Shown: in pieces, positions 50,460-62,948 of the stretch
Layout: the number at the start of each line of letters is the position of its first letter
Numbering within the stretch: the first letter of the stretch is position 1
NCBI RefSeq assembly: GCF_026914185.1
Contig: NC_070566.1
Coordinates: 3,782,001-3,846,000, forward strand
Direction: 5' to 3'
DNA from: Puccinia triticina
Lineage: Eukaryota > Basidiomycota > Pucciniomycetes > Pucciniales > Pucciniaceae
DNA: 64,000 nucleotides
Program-made: the position numbers and the translations under genes
Notes under the pieces: model-generated
Told to the model about the DNA's origin: nothing
Seen by the model: the letters and a program-made list of their open reading frames with translations, nothing else
Database searches by the model: none

Positions 50460-52645
50460 TCAATTTGAATACCAAGTGGCTATCAAAAAATTGCTTGTAT
50501 CCCTCAACATTGAGTGGATGTCAATTTGCCAATTGTCAAAATTGGAAATGAAATAAATCAACTGCAATTGAACTTTTCCAAATGAATTAATTTGTTTTTT
50601 TCCTGTTTGTTCCCATGGAGTATGATACTGGTCAGTCTTGTGAATTCCAAGGATAGGTATGCTATTTTCTGGATTGAAAATGTTTTCAATGATCCAGTTC
50701 AATAGTCTTTTTCTGGATTTTAAGCATTCTTCTTCTGGTATTGAACGACTTTCTAATAATTCCATATGAATGAGATCAACTGTCTGAATCAAGTGTTTGA
50801 TAGCTGAATTCAACAATTTCTCTGGCTTGCACTTATTTTCTCTATGAGGTTCCAAGATCTTTAGAGGTTCAATACCTGGGTTTTTACTGAAAAAGCAAAC
50901 AGCTATTGGTAATTGTGGATGATAACTTCTGTAAACTAAACCTTTGATATTAGTCCCAGTTATTCCTTCTATGCTTTTGCATTTACAAGAAAATAATTTC
51001 AGATATGACATGACCATTGGATAAATTGCCCTGTTCTCTATTTTATTAGTTTGGATCAGGCTTGGTTTTAATACAGCTAGTCTTGATACATGAGAAAACA
51101 TTTGGCTAAAATGCAGGTTTTCTTGATCAACTTCTGCAGATTCTTTGTGGAGACTTGAGGAATGGTTCAATGCAGAATAATAGCCTTGTATTTTCACATA
51201 CATTCAAAAAAATATGAAATGAATAGAATGAGCTGTGGTTAGTATGATTTGGAAGCTCAAAAGTCTGCTTAATTTTCTAGAGCGGGAAAAGTGATATTCA
51301 ATTACTCACTCTCATTTTTAGCAAGGTATGTTTGAACCAGGTAGATAGCAGTTTCTTTTGCCAACTGAGTGTCTTTCCTGTATGTGGCAAGGAACTTGAT
51401 CAATTTTATTTGAGTAAAGCTAAAAGAACCATCAGAGAGATCATCTTTCCAATCTGGATAAGGTGGTTCAATATGCTGGAAAATTGACATGGTGCCTTCT
51501 TCACAGCTTTTGAAGAATTTATCTTGCAGCCATTCTAAGAAGTCTCTCTGGTTACTTTTGTGAGTAGATATTGGTATTCCCAACTGGTTAAAAGCTTGTT
51601 CAAGAAACTCATATGTCCATGAGATTAACACTTTGTGCAGCACAATCACTATAGCTGGTTGCTGAGCCAGGGCTCTGTTGGTTGATTCACTGAGGATCCT
51701 TGTTGATTTTGTTTTACTTGTACTTCTGCAAGCCAAAGCAAATGGCAAGCTGGGGTGTCTGATGGAAGTAGCTAAACCCTTTTTTCCGTTATAATGTGCT
51801 AATTTGGCCTTGAAACATGAATGGAATTCAGCTAGAAGTGGCTCTAACACAATCCCAGTGGATGTGCAACAACTGGGATGTGCTATGTCCAATTTGAATT
51901 GTACTTGATGATTGGTCATGAATAGTGTTTGTCCTGACTGAGGAGTAAATAGATCAGGATTGATTTGATTCAAATTTGATGTGAAATCAAACTTGATACC
52001 AGTCTGCCCCTGATTAAATTCCCTATCTGAAGCCAAGTATGGGTCAATTGGATCTATTGGAGTTTGATTAGTTTTGTTTAATATTATTGAGCACACAAGA
52101 AATGCAAATTGAAACTCACTGTCATATCTGAAAGCACTTTCATTATCTTGTGGCAAAGCTGAAGGGTTTGAAGTTGCACTTGTGATAGAAGGCTTTCCAT
52201 CATTAGATTTTCTTTTCTTTCCATTATCAGATGAAAATGTTGATGAGATTGAAGCTGGGTATATATACGGAGTGGAAGTGGAAGGTTGTGTATGAATATT
52301 TTTACGCTTCATTGGCAGTGTTTCTGCAACTGATGAATCATCCTGGGCTGTTAAAGTCAATTTTGTGGTTGTTCCAGGTAAGCAGGGCAGTTCTTTTGGG
52401 TTATAATGTCTCACAGCACCCCATTCATCTTCAAATGATTTCAGTTTTAAACTGGCTGGACTGGGATAATCAAACATTTCAATCATGATATGATGGTCAG
52501 GAGATGAGCTTGCTGAAGATACACTCTCTTTCTCTTTCCAAAGGTTAACATCTGGGTCTCCTGGTTTTGTAGCAGCATCTATGACAAAATTCCACCAGAT
52601 CGCACATAGGGAAGAACAGTGTATCAATTTCTTTTTGATGATCAT
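50460..52645 (-). CDS. Two-exon protein of 686 residues, unknown function
   Basis: Exon 1 is 52645-51310 and exon 2 51184-50460; the 125-bp intron starts GTGAGT and ends AATACAAG, with ACTAACC as a likely branch site, and joins the frames correctly. The first 170 residues are Ser/Thr/Pro-rich with a basic KKRKSNDGK segment, a possible nuclear signal. The rest is mixed alpha/beta with SFTQIKLIKFLATYRKD and several Trp and Cys residues, looking globular. I recognise no domain. No signal peptide or membrane helix. It may be one of the lineage-specific families common in rusts, or a domesticated transposon gene; no evidence decides. No stops or shifts. Confidence 0.75.
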
Positions 52646-52901
52646 TGGTAGAATATGAGGATGTTTGAAGAGCTAAAGTTTAAGGCAAAACTGGCAAAAT
52701 GGCAACATGACACATGAGTTAGGCTTGAAACTTCTGCCTATGACACATTTTCCCCTTTGACACCTTTTGAAACTTTGCCTTCTGTTTCATCTCCTGTTTG
52801 TGAGCCCGCGCCCTGCAGCCTCACTGAATAAGTCACAAGGATGTCACCAACCTGCCTCCAACCAAGTTCTTAGGCCTTGCCAACCCGCGCCCTCCTAGTC
52901 C

Positions 52902-54198
52902 AGCAGGGAATTACTAACACTTCCCCTGGAATAGGTGAGCACCCCAATCCCCCATCCCTTCCACTCTCCTCTATCCCTTTCATTCTTTATAGTTGTATGT
53001 ACACCAGGAAAAAAATATGGACACTTGATGGAAAGTGACATGATGCAGCTTTGGTTTCTGCTCCAGAGCTGCTCCAAGTCTGCTCCACCAGCACTTGTAG
53101 AGCTTGCAGGACTGCACCAGAGCACTCAATGTGGAACAGTCAGCTCAAGCTGATCCTAAATTTTTCCCAGGAACAGCTGATGCTCATCAAAAGCTGAGCA
53201 GTAGGAATTGAATGAGCCTGGGCCAAAGCTGAGAGTTGGGTGAGCATGAGCCACAGCTGATCATTGGCTATTCCAAGCCTGATACAAAGCCAAGTGTCAG
53301 TTGGACCAAGAATATTCCAAATCTGAGCATCAGCTTAGCCAACAATAGTCCAAAGCTGAGAATCATCTTGGAAAAGGCTTTTGCAGAGCTGAGGATCAGC
53401 TGGAACAATACTGTTCCAAAGATTAACAACATCTGGGCCAAGAATTTTCCAAAGCTGAGCATCATCTGAGCCAATACTGGTCCAAAGCTGAGCATTGGCT
53501 GAGCCAAGGCTGTTCCAAAGCTGAGAATCAGGTGTTTTAAGACTATTCAAAAGATGAGTATCACCTGAGCCAAGGCTATTCCACATCTGAGCATCAGCTG
53601 AGCCAAGCCAAAGCTGGTCCATAGCTGAGTATTGTCTGATCCTAGGCTGGTCCACAGCTGAGCATCAGCTGAGCCAAGGCTGGTCCACAGCTGAGCATCA
53701 GCTGAGCCAAGGCTGGTCCAAAGATGAGCATCAGCTGTTACAGGAGTGGTAAGAATCTGAGCATTGGCTGGGCCAAGATTGATCCAAAGCTGAAAATCAG
53801 CTGAGCCAATACTGGTCCAAAGATGAGCAGTGGCTGGGCCAATGATAGTCCTAATCTGAGTCTAAGCTGAGACATGACTGGACTAAATCTGAGAATCAGC
53901 TGGGCCAGGACTGGTTCAAAGATGAGCATAAGCTGGACACCAAAGCTGAGCATGAGCTGGGAGCCAAAGCTGAGTATCAGCCAACCAGAAATGAGGATTA
54001 CTGGTTCCCAGCCAAAACTGAGGATCTCCTGTGGAAATTCTGAAAGGTAAGTAGATGGGGGGGGGGGGGGGGGGAGATGTGGATAGATGGTGGGTAGATG
54101 GTGGGTGACCCACTGGAGCTGGCATGATGTCACTTGTCATCAAGTGACTATTTTTTTTCCTGGTGGTAGAGCAGGGAAGTACTAACACTTCCCCTGGA
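52902..54198. mobile_element. Foldback-like element with an internal CAAAGCTGAGCATCAGC minisatellite
   Basis: A 29-bp direct repeat (GCAGGGAA...CACTTCCCCTGGA) lies at 52902-52930 and 54170-54198. Inside, 53002-53050 and 54117-54165 form an inverted repeat of about 48 bp (CACCAGGAAAAAAATA...). The centre, 53160-54010, is a tandem array of about 34-38 bp units (GAGCCAAGGCTGGTCCAAAGCT...). A run of about 18 G lies near 54058-54074. ORFs open on both strands through the array come from its repeat structure. Confidence 0.75.
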
Positions 54199-54568
54199 CT
54201 AGTTTCAATGCATATTTAGGTTCCATAAGTTGTACTTCCAAGGCCCAGTCCTTGTATTGTGCCCCCCCATCACACCATCCTTGCCCCAGATCCTCAATAA
54301 GTGAAGCTCTTTCACAAGAGCTTACACTGTTCCATTGAGTATTTGGCCACAAACAATTGCTTTGTGCATTTTTAACTGAATAGGTTACATTTCATGATTT
54401 TTATATCAACTGGAAAAACACCACCTTTTGGCTTATTGTCCCTTACAGCCAGCGCAGCTGGCCTAAAGTCTGCCTTTTTCTACTGCATGACACCTAAATT
54501 ACTTTATAACTTTTTTAAATTAAGGTTTAACCTTGTTTTGAATTTACATTCTGTTTTCCCATGTTGCA
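54199..54568. other. Non-coding stretch between repeat elements
   Basis: No ORF above background, no clear repeat. A C-run (GCCCCCCCATCACACC) near 54262-54277 and AT-rich text to 54550. Confidence 0.35.
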
Positions 54569-55612
54569 GCAGTGACGTGTAAGCGCTACCAGGCACTCAA
54601 ACCACTTTTGCATATGTAATTTGTAAGAAAACTGTGAATACCTTTTGTTGATATCTAGGTGACATCCCTCAAGACTCAGATCCATGTCCCAGTCCATTTC
54701 TCAATGACATCATCCCCTCACTTGGTCTCAATGACATCATCCCCTCGCTCGGTCCACCATGTTGCGCTCAGATCCCTCCTCTGCAGAATCTCCGCACGAT
54801 CCTCCCTTCCTTTATCCCTTGGTTATATAAACTCTCTCTTTTCCGCAACCTTCCAACTTTCACTCTTGGGGAACTGAAAATCTTATCTATTGTCTATTAT
54901 TGGAGCAATCATCATCATCATCATCTTTATCATCCGCTCCTGTTCCTCCACGCTCAACATCTTCTTTGGTTGACATCTTTTTATAATCATCATCAAGATT
55001 CATAGTTTGATCTTGCTGTTTCAGCGCAATTCCCTTCTTCTCAACATTCCGCCAATCTTTGTTCTTTGCGCCTCAATCCGCATCTCACTTCCTTTCAACA
55101 ACTTGCCAATCCCTGTCTACAGTTTCATAGACATCTCACATCAGTAGGTTCTCACTTGGCACATCCATTGTCCTCCTTCAGCAACATCAAAACTGACTTC
55201 CTTCATATTAGTTCTTCTTTGTTTCTTGTCCGCTTGTTTTTCCTCGTGTCCCTCTGCTCATGTTGTCTTTGCCTTTAGGTAGTTTTCTTTTTATTTTTTG
55301 TATTTTATCTCGTGTATTTCCTTAGTCACATAACTTATGAGAAATACACTTTAGTTTGTTGATTCACACCTTTGGAGTCAGGATCCCCCATGCAGCTGGA
55401 GGATCCACAGAATTCGTCACACCAGAACCACACCCAGAGACACTCCAGGATTACTAAACAAAGGCCACTTAACTCCCAGTATCACCACAGGATATTGAAA
55501 GTAAGCACCCTGATCTTTCACTGACCTTGTTTATCTCAGAGTGAGACTCTGTTGCTCTTGGCTCTTTCTTCCCTGCTTCTTTCAACTCTTCAAATCATAA
55601 AAAGACATTGCC
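54569..55612 (+). repeat. LTR of the element C family, long form with a promoter-containing block
   Basis: Starts TGACGTGTAAGCGCTACCAGGC and later CAGGATCCCCCATGCAG...GTTTATCTCAGAG, matching in plus orientation the complement of 25824-25560. Between the matched ends is about 0.7 kb absent from the 25-kb copy, containing GGTTATATAAACTC (54822-54835), a TATA-type promoter, and a pyrimidine-rich stretch. Either this is the full LTR and the 25-kb copy is deleted, or a block was inserted here. No internal element region follows. Confidence 0.65.
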
Positions 55613-56173
55613 ATCAAGAGGACAAAAACCTCCTCTAAATGCCCGACACAGACTGGTCATCAAGAGGAGCAAATCACTCCCCTCAATAACCGGTTGGGCT
55701 GGTCTGTTATATTCCATTCCTGCTCTAAGCATTCTGACACCCACTCTTTGTTAGAATTGATGGTCCCAGACCATAGCACATCGAATCAAATTGATTTGAG
55801 TATTCATATTTGAATTTGATTCAAGTCAAATAATGCCTGGGCAAATTTAAGCTTGAATATTTGAATAAATTCGAATAATGGCTTAAAGGGGCGCGTAGAG
55901 GGCCAATGCAAGCTTTCCTGGGGTCCAAAGGCCCCAGATGAGTTTGAAATGGCCCAGCAGTGGGGCAGCTACGCTAACAATAGCTGTTAGCGTAGTGTAG
56001 CGCAGCACAAATGCGCTATTTTTTAGTGTGGTGTTAGCGCAATTGCGCGCATCTGCGCTGACGCTACGCGCACAGGTTGCAAAGCTATATTAGCTTTTAG
56101 CGTAGCATTAGCATAGATATGCGCAATTGCGCTAACGCTAAGCACACAGGGTGAAAAAGAGCGCGCGCTAAGC
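55613..56173. repeat. Minisatellite fragment and GCGC-rich palindromic region
   Basis: CATCAAGAGGA/ACCGGTTGGGC units at 55610-55695 belong to the GACCGGTC family. From 55975 to 56165, repeats of GCTAACGCTA, GCGCAATTGCGC and GTTAGCGTAG form many short palindromes. No gene. Confidence 0.6.
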
Positions 56174-56440
56174 TGCGTCCGCCACTATCAAAAGTGTGTC
56201 CCCACTATGAAAAGTGCATCCGCTGCTATGAAAAGTGCATCCACCACTATCAAAAGTGCGTCCACCACTATCAAAAGTGCGTCCACCACTATCAAAAGTG
56301 CGTCCACCACTATCAAAAGTGCGTCCACCACTATCAAAAGTGCGTCCACCACTATCAAAAGTGTGTCCGGCACTCTGAATAGTGCTTCCGCCATTATGAG
56401 ATATGCCTCCGGCAATATTGTAAGTGTCTTTGGCACCATG
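56174..56440. repeat. 21-bp tandem repeat, about 13 copies
   Basis: Unit GTCCACCACTATCAAAAGTGC, perfect in the middle and diverged at both ends. As 21 is a multiple of three, it leaves frames open on both strands (KSASTTI, CVHHYQK and the minus-strand IVVDALL); these are not genes. Confidence 0.9.
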
Positions 56441-56750
56441 ATACTTTTGAAGGATGATCTCCTCAAAAATTTATGGGCCAGAAATGAGCCAAAAGAAGTC
56501 AAAAACACAAAAAATGTAATTTTTTGGTGTTTTTAATGTATTTTGGAGGTTTTTCCGTCAAATGTCTCCGAATACTTGAATATTCAACAAATCAGTATTT
56601 GATGGGCCCAAAAAACGCGTCGAATACCACGGTGCTATGGTCTGGATGGTCCTGATATAGTGATAAGCAATGTCAATAAGAATTGTCATCCTAGGATTAC
56701 ATACAAGCATAACGGCAGATAATGTCTAGACTAAATGAGCCCAGCATGCA

Positions 56751-57040
56751 TGTGAGCCTGAGTCTCTTTAGTGACAGCAGGACACAAGAAAGAAAGGGGA
56801 ATATTTGGATTTCTTTGGATAAAGAAAATACAAATAAGAGAGAGAAAGAGACTGAGCAGATTCAAGATTAAGCAGATGTTCAAGATTATTCTCACTTGTG
56901 TCACTCCAATTCTTCGGTCCCAAACCGAAGAAAATATGGTCATATCATCGGTTTGGGACCGTATAGCGCCCAGAGCTGAGGGGGCCAGCTCTCCTTATTG
57001 ACGGTTTCAAACCGAATGGCCCCCAGAGCTGTGGGGGCCA
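56751..57040 (-). repeat. LTR end fragment of family C next to a GGTTTGGGACCG hairpin
   Basis: 56751-56885 matches 25069-25200 (TGTGAGCCTGAGTCTC...). Then CGGTCCCAAACCGA (56915-56928) pairs perfectly with 56948-56961 around a 19-base loop, and CGGTTTCAAACCG follows at 57002-57014. CCAGAGCTG-GGGGGCCAGCTCTCC is present twice (from about 56970 and 57027). This looks like the end of a DNA element or a satellite junction. Confidence 0.6.
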
Positions 57041-57059
57041 GCTCTCCACAGTCACAGGA

Positions 57060-58615
57060 GAGCCAGGCAGATGAAATCCAATTAGTCAGCTCACCCAGCT
57101 CCTTCAACCACACAGCTTCACCCAGCTCCCCCAGCTCTGTCCACCACCCAGCTCACCTAGCTCCCCACACTACACATATATCCAGCTCCCCCAGCTCCCC
57201 AGACCACACATATACCCAGCTCCCCCAGCTCCACTACAACCTGCTCACCCAGCCCCCCAGACCACATATATTCCCAGCTCACCCAGCTCCACCAACCCCA
57301 CCACTACACCCAGCTCTCCCAGCTCCCTGGGCCACACATATACCCAGCTCACCCAGCTCCACCAACCCCACCAACACCCCCAGCTCCCCCAGCTCCCTGG
57401 GCCACACATTTACCCAGCTCACCCAGCTTCGCCAGCTCCCAGGACCACACATATATCCAGCTCACCCAGCTCCACCAATCCCACCACAACCAGCTCACCC
57501 AGCTCACGCAGCTTCCCGGACCACATATATACCCAGCTCACCCAGCTCCACCAACCCCACCACAACCAGATCCCCCAGCTCCCTGGGCCACACATATACC
57601 TAGCTCACCCAGCTCCACCAACCCCACCACCACACCCAGCTCCCCCAGCTCCCTGGGCCACACATTTACCCAGCTCACCCAGCTCCGCCAGCTCCCAGGA
57701 CCACACATATATCCAGCTCACCCAGCTCCACCAATGCCACAACCAGCTCACCCAGCTCACGCAGCTTCCCGGACCACATATATACCTAGCTCACCCAGAT
57801 CCACCCACCCCACCACAACACCCAGCTCTGCCAGCTCCCAGGACCACACATATATCCAGCTCACCCAGCTCCACCAACCCCAGCACAACCAGCTCACCCA
57901 GCTCCCTGGGCCACAAATATACCTAGCTCACCCAGCTCCACCAACCCCATCACCACACCCAGCTCCTCCAGCTCCCTGGGCCACACATTTACCCAGCTCA
58001 CCCAGCTCACGCAGCTTCCCGGACCACACATATATCCAGCTCACCCAGCTTTAACAACCCCACCATAACACCCAGCTCCGCCAGCTCCCAGGACCACACA
58101 TATATACGCAGCTCACCCAGCTCCACCAACCCCACCACAACACCCAGCTCTGCCAGCTCCCAGGAGCACACATATATCCAGCTTACCAGCTCCACCAACC
58201 CCACCACAACACCCAGCTCTGCCAGCTCCCAGGAGCACACATATATCCAGCTTACCAGCTCCACCAACTCCACCACTAGCCCCAGCTCCCCCAGCTCCCC
58301 CAGCTCCCTGGGCCACACATATACACAGCTCACCCAGCTCCGCCAGCTCCCGGGACCACACATATACCCAGCTCCGCCAGCTCCGGGGATCACACATATA
58401 CCCAGCTCACCCAGCTCCACCAACCCCACCACAACACCCAGCTCTGCCAGCTCCCAGGACCACACATATACCCATCTCACACAGCTCCACCAAACCCACC
58501 AGTGCCACAACGAGCTCATTCAACTCCCCGGACCACATGTATACCTGGCTCACCCAGCTCTACCAACCCCACCACTACACCCAGCTCCCAGCTCCCTGGG
58601 CCACAAATATACCTA
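57060..58615. repeat. CCCAGCTC-type satellite, about 1.55 kb
   Basis: Higher-order array of CACCCAGCTCCACCAACCCC, ACACATATACCCAGCTC and CCAGCTCCCTGGGCC modules. It continues after the solo LTR at 60247 for about 100 bp and then fades. The open frames in it are Pro/Ser/Thr-rich by-products. Confidence 0.9.
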
Positions 58616-60246
58616 TGTCAGCCTACGTGATGCCAAGGATATTATCCTCCTAGCTACACGTGGTGCAAAGCAAAAAATTAGAGTTATAAAACTCTAAGAC
58701 AAGGTTATAAGGGTTAATTCCAACGTAATTGTTGGGAATTAAGGCGTAAGAATAAGGCAATTTGGGCCAATTTGGGCCAATTTGACGTAATAAAATGAAT
58801 ATATGTAATTTTAAGAGGGGCCTGATAAATCAGGGGTGTTTAATCCCTCTAGAATAAAGAACTGGGGCCTGTAAACAGGGGTGTTTCAAATCCCAGAAAG
58901 AAATAGCGGAGAATCTCAAGAGAAGGGGCTTAAACTTACTAGTATAAGACCCTAGGGGCACTTGAGGTTCTTCAGGCGTGAAGTTGGGCAGTTGGAGGCG
59001 CTCAGAAGAGGTAATCTTGAGGGCAGGGTGGTTACTGGACAGCTTCAGGGCGGAAATTGGGGCTAAAAATCACGAAAGTAGGTATTTTACCTGGCAAATC
59101 ACAGGCTAATGAGGCTGTTGAAGGCGGGTAAAATTCTAGTAGGTAATGTAAAGCTGGGGAATCTCTTTTTGGTCGGAGAAAGGGCCCTTTTTATAGCCTA
59201 GGCAGGCCTCCAGGGGCGCCCAGGGGACATGGGGACACTTGTGGGCGCATTCTGAGGCAATTTGGTTGCGCTAGAAGGCGCTGTGGGTCGTGGAACCTTG
59301 GGGCTTGGATACAAGGGTTGCCAAGGATCATTTACAGAGGTTCTGCGTGATTTTACACATGCCTTCCACGTCATGGGGGCTGGTTTGGGGGTTCTGTGAC
59401 GCTCATTTCCGTGGAAATGTGCCACAGAAGGTACTAGAACTGGCTTCTGTGTACTTGTACACGTGTAAGCAGTGCTTTATACATGTTCTGGAGGCGCTCA
59501 TTGATTGCTCCAGTTCATTTGACCCCTTCTACATATTTACTACAGTTGTAATTTACGTGTAGTGAGGCTTGGGAGAAGCTGGGGCGCTTTCTAGTGTCTC
59601 CTGTGCACGCTGCAAGAGCTCTTTTCAGTCTAGAATGTTTTCATATTGAATGATGTGGTAATTACATCTTGTTTGGTGATTAATTACATGTGTACAAGCC
59701 CTATAACACATGTAATATTGTTATTGGGGCGTATTCTGGCCCATTCTTACTTATTGGTAGCCTGAGCGCTTTGGTTGCGGGCTAGTTTATGCATTATGCA
59801 TATATGTACACTATGGGCGCGGGCTTGAGCTCTAGGCAACAGAACACGCGGGCTTGGGTGCGCCACACAACAAATAAAGCTATCTTTTGAACTGTACACA
59901 ACACCTCAGTTACGTCACTGAAAATGGTTGTAAGTATATGTAGTTATATATATATGTGCATACAATGCACTTGCGTAAACTTTGTAGTTAGTTTACACAA
60001 GGAAGGGGTAATAATTAAGGGTACTTGTAAGTGAGGTACCCTAGGTTATTTTACCCGTAGAATAAGAATCTTCTATAATATTTTACATATTAATTACATA
60101 AAGCTGAGTAATTAATTAATCATATATGTATTTAATGTTTTTGCGTAGTTTTACATATGTAAGAGTAATAATGTCTCTTTCATATGTAAAACTACTTTTT
60201 ATATTTTTATTTTTCACGGTGGCTCTGCCATAGTAGCCAGCTGACA
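58616..60246 (-). mobile_element. Solo LTR, 1631 bp, inserted in the satellite
   Basis: Starts TGTCAGC and ends GCTGACA (perfect 7-bp inverted ends) and is bordered by ACCTA at 58611-58615 and 60247-60251. The satellite continues on both sides. On the minus strand GGCTATAAAAAGGGCCC (about 59182-59198) is a TATA-type promoter, giving the orientation. No gag or pol inside; the small ORFs are not convincing. An LTR-LTR recombination product is the simplest reading. Confidence 0.85.
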
Positions 60247-60251
60247 ACCTA

Positions 60252-61760
60252 GCTCACCCAGCTCCACCAACCGCACTAATATGTACAGCCATCTCTGCCC
60301 ACCAAACATTTACCCTGCTCACCCAGCTCCCAGCACCAGAGATATACCCAGATTGTCCGGATCTCCAAATCACCCATCTCTGCCTACCACACACATCAAT
60401 GGTAGGCTGCTATGCTACACCACGCTACAGGGCCACTTGGTTTCAGTGTAGCAGCACTAACAGTGTCCACGTTTCCTGTAGAGTTAGAATAGCAATGTGC
60501 TACTGCCAATAAGCTACATTAACTTCTCTATGGCCCTTTTGGTGGTCAAATAGGTCAAGATAGGCCAAAAGTCTGCTACATGGTGCAGTAGTGCAACATA
60601 TGCACTACAAGAAAAACTCACGCATACAAAAGCAGTTGTTCTAGCTCCACCCAGACACTTGACAGTCTTTTTTTGCACAGTAACTGTGCATCATGCACAG
60701 TGAATGTGCATTGAAGGTTGGTCAACACAACTCAACAAAGGATGGAGTAGCACCGAAACTTTTCCCAATGCTCTCACATGTGAACTGCTTGAAGGTGAGA
60801 AACTTTTTCTTGCAGTGAGGGTCACTTTTTTGCACCCTGTGTGTGTAGCATTAGCAAAGAGATGGCAGAATTCTGATAATGCTACACTCAAAGCTAGCAC
60901 AATTCTGCTATGCTACAGTTAGCATAGCTGGCCCACAGTGTCACACATGCTCAGCTCCGCCTAGCACACACATACCCAGCTCCCCGCACTAATGGCTGTG
61001 ATGCAAACAGAAAAGCAAAACTGTCAGTGTGGCAACTTTTGGGAGGGCTGCACTGCACTGCAAATCAGCTGGTGTAGCAATGTGCTAAGCACTGATTGAA
61101 ATGACTGGAGAACTTTCTTGAATTTCAGCTTGCTCAATCAGCAACCAATCAGTGGCACAGTGATTTGAGCCTCTGCTCACACTGTTTCCAGTTGAAAACT
61201 ACTTGTGTCAGTGGCAGAACAGTGGGAAAACAGCTGAATGGCCACTGACAGCTGCTGAACACCACTGACGCCTTTTTCAGCATCAGTGAGCTGATTTTTC
61301 TGTGTCTGAATGTGGTTATAAGGTCCAAGGGTGGCAAAGGGTGATAGGAAGATTGATTGGGGGAATGCAGCAGTGGCAGACGTCCAGATGCTGGTGGCAC
61401 TGCTGCAGCAGTAGTTGTTGCAAATCAGCTACACTATAGGTTAGTGTAGCAGGATGGGTGTCCCCATAGCATAGCGTAATAAATTTTGCCAGTCTAGGAC
61501 AGTAGAAACTGGGAAGAAACAACACTCCAGTTGGTTTTCCTGTATTTGCGTGAAAACTGGGCTGTTGTTCCTGCCCCTCCATCCAATGAAGCCAACTCTG
61601 GCACTACAGAACATCTGTATGGCCTCAAGAAATTACAGGGGTTTGTCTCATGGAACCAGACCTGTAGGCCCGGTCAACACCTTCAAACGCCTCAGCTTCA
61701 ACAGCCTCCCAACACCCTATCACTCCATTTTTTCCCTTTCCACTGTCTTTTTTTGTCTCC
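60252..61760. other. Fading satellite and unclassified sequence
   Basis: CACCCAGCTCC words to about 60390 and again near 60950-60985. Otherwise mixed sequence with CTACACTAAC/GTTAGTGTAG-type words and no ORF I would defend. Confidence 0.4.
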
Positions 61761-61832
61761 TGCCCAGTGTGCCCCCACCCAGTGTGCCCCCACCCAGTGT
61801 GCCCCCACCCAGTGTGCCCCCACCCAGTGTGT
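61761..61832. repeat. 14-bp tandem repeat, five copies
   Basis: CAGTGTGCCCCCAC repeated five times almost perfectly. It leaves open frames on both strands that are not genes. Confidence 0.9.
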
Positions 61833-61979
61833 AGCTCAACATGCCCAATGAGCCCACTCTCTGGCTGGATGCCTATTCCCACCAGACACTGTGCAAGCTC
61901 CTGGACAAGTGAGTGCTGGTGATTGTGCTTGAAGGTTGCTGACAGCCGCGGACAGTTGCCAACTCATAGAGAATCTGCT

Positions 61980-62770
61980 GTTGGACCCGCGGCAGGTACC
62001 CGGCACCTGTTGGCAGGTACCTCCGGCACCCGCCCCGCACCCGCGCGCGGGTGCCTGGTGCGGGAATCCCTTCCGGGAGACGAGGCTGTTGTAGCCTCGT
62101 CGTCCGGGAGGAATCCCTTCCGGGAGACGAGGCTGTTGTAGCCTCGTCGTCCGGGAGGAATCCCTTCCGGGAGACGAGGCTGTTGTAGCCTCGTCGTCCG
62201 GGAGGAATCCCTTCGACTGGGAGACGAGGCTGTTGTAGCCTCGTCGTCTGGGAGGAATCCCTTCCGGGAGACGAGGCTGTTGTAGCGTCGTCGTCCGGGA
62301 GGGATCCCTTCAGTGAGACTAGGCTGTTGTAGCCGCGTCGTCCGGATCCCTCGCGGAGGACGAGGCTACAACAGCCTCGTCTCCCGGAAGGGATCCCTTG
62401 CGGACGAGGAGGCTGTATCTCGTCGTCCGCAAGGGATCACTTGCGGACGACGAGTTGTAGCCTCGTCGTCCGCAAGTGATCCCTTGCGGACGACAAGATA
62501 CAGCCTCCTCGTCCGCAAGTGAACCCTTGCGGACGACAAGATACAGCCTCGTCGCCCGCAAGGGATCACTTGCGAGCGACGAGGCTGTATCTTGTCGTCC
62601 GCGGATCCCTTGCGAGCGACGAGGCTGTTGTAGCCTCGTCGTCCGCGGATCCCTTGCGGACAACAAGACTACAACAGCCTCGTCTCCCGGAAGGGATCCT
62701 TTCCGGCGGCACCCGCCGGTACACCGCCGGTACACGCGCGGCACCCGCCGGCAGGTGCCGGGTACGGGTG
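61980..62770. repeat. Palindromic minisatellite with GAGGCTGTTGTAGCCTC hairpins
   Basis: About five 45-47 bp units, GGGAGACGAGGCTGTTGTAG..., at 62045-62330; GACGAGGCT and AGCCTCGTC pair around GTTGT. From 62340 the same words occur in inverted and rearranged order with CGTCCGCAAGGGATC variants. GGTACC/CGGCACC words border it on both sides (61995-62045, 62702-62775), like those at 41213. Confidence 0.9.
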
Positions 62771-62948
62771 CGGTGCCTATTTTTCAGGAAAACGGGTGCG
62801 ACACCTGGGTGCCGCGACCCCCACAATCTTGACAAACTGGAGTATAATTGGGGACCGATGGGCCACAGGAGAGGAAAGTATTAGAAAGTTTGGAACGAGT
62901 TGCACACTTGTAGATCACATACATTTCTTTCTTTTTCAGCTAAAGCAA

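Noticed and set aside
56174..56440. Repeat protein with a 7-residue unit
   Set aside because: A 21-bp tandem repeat leaves frames open on both strands; no start, signal or flanking coding sequence.
57060..58615. CRISPR array or a proline-rich secreted protein gene
   Set aside because: Repeats are not separated by unique spacers; the units are higher-order satellite modules, and open frames occur on both strands.
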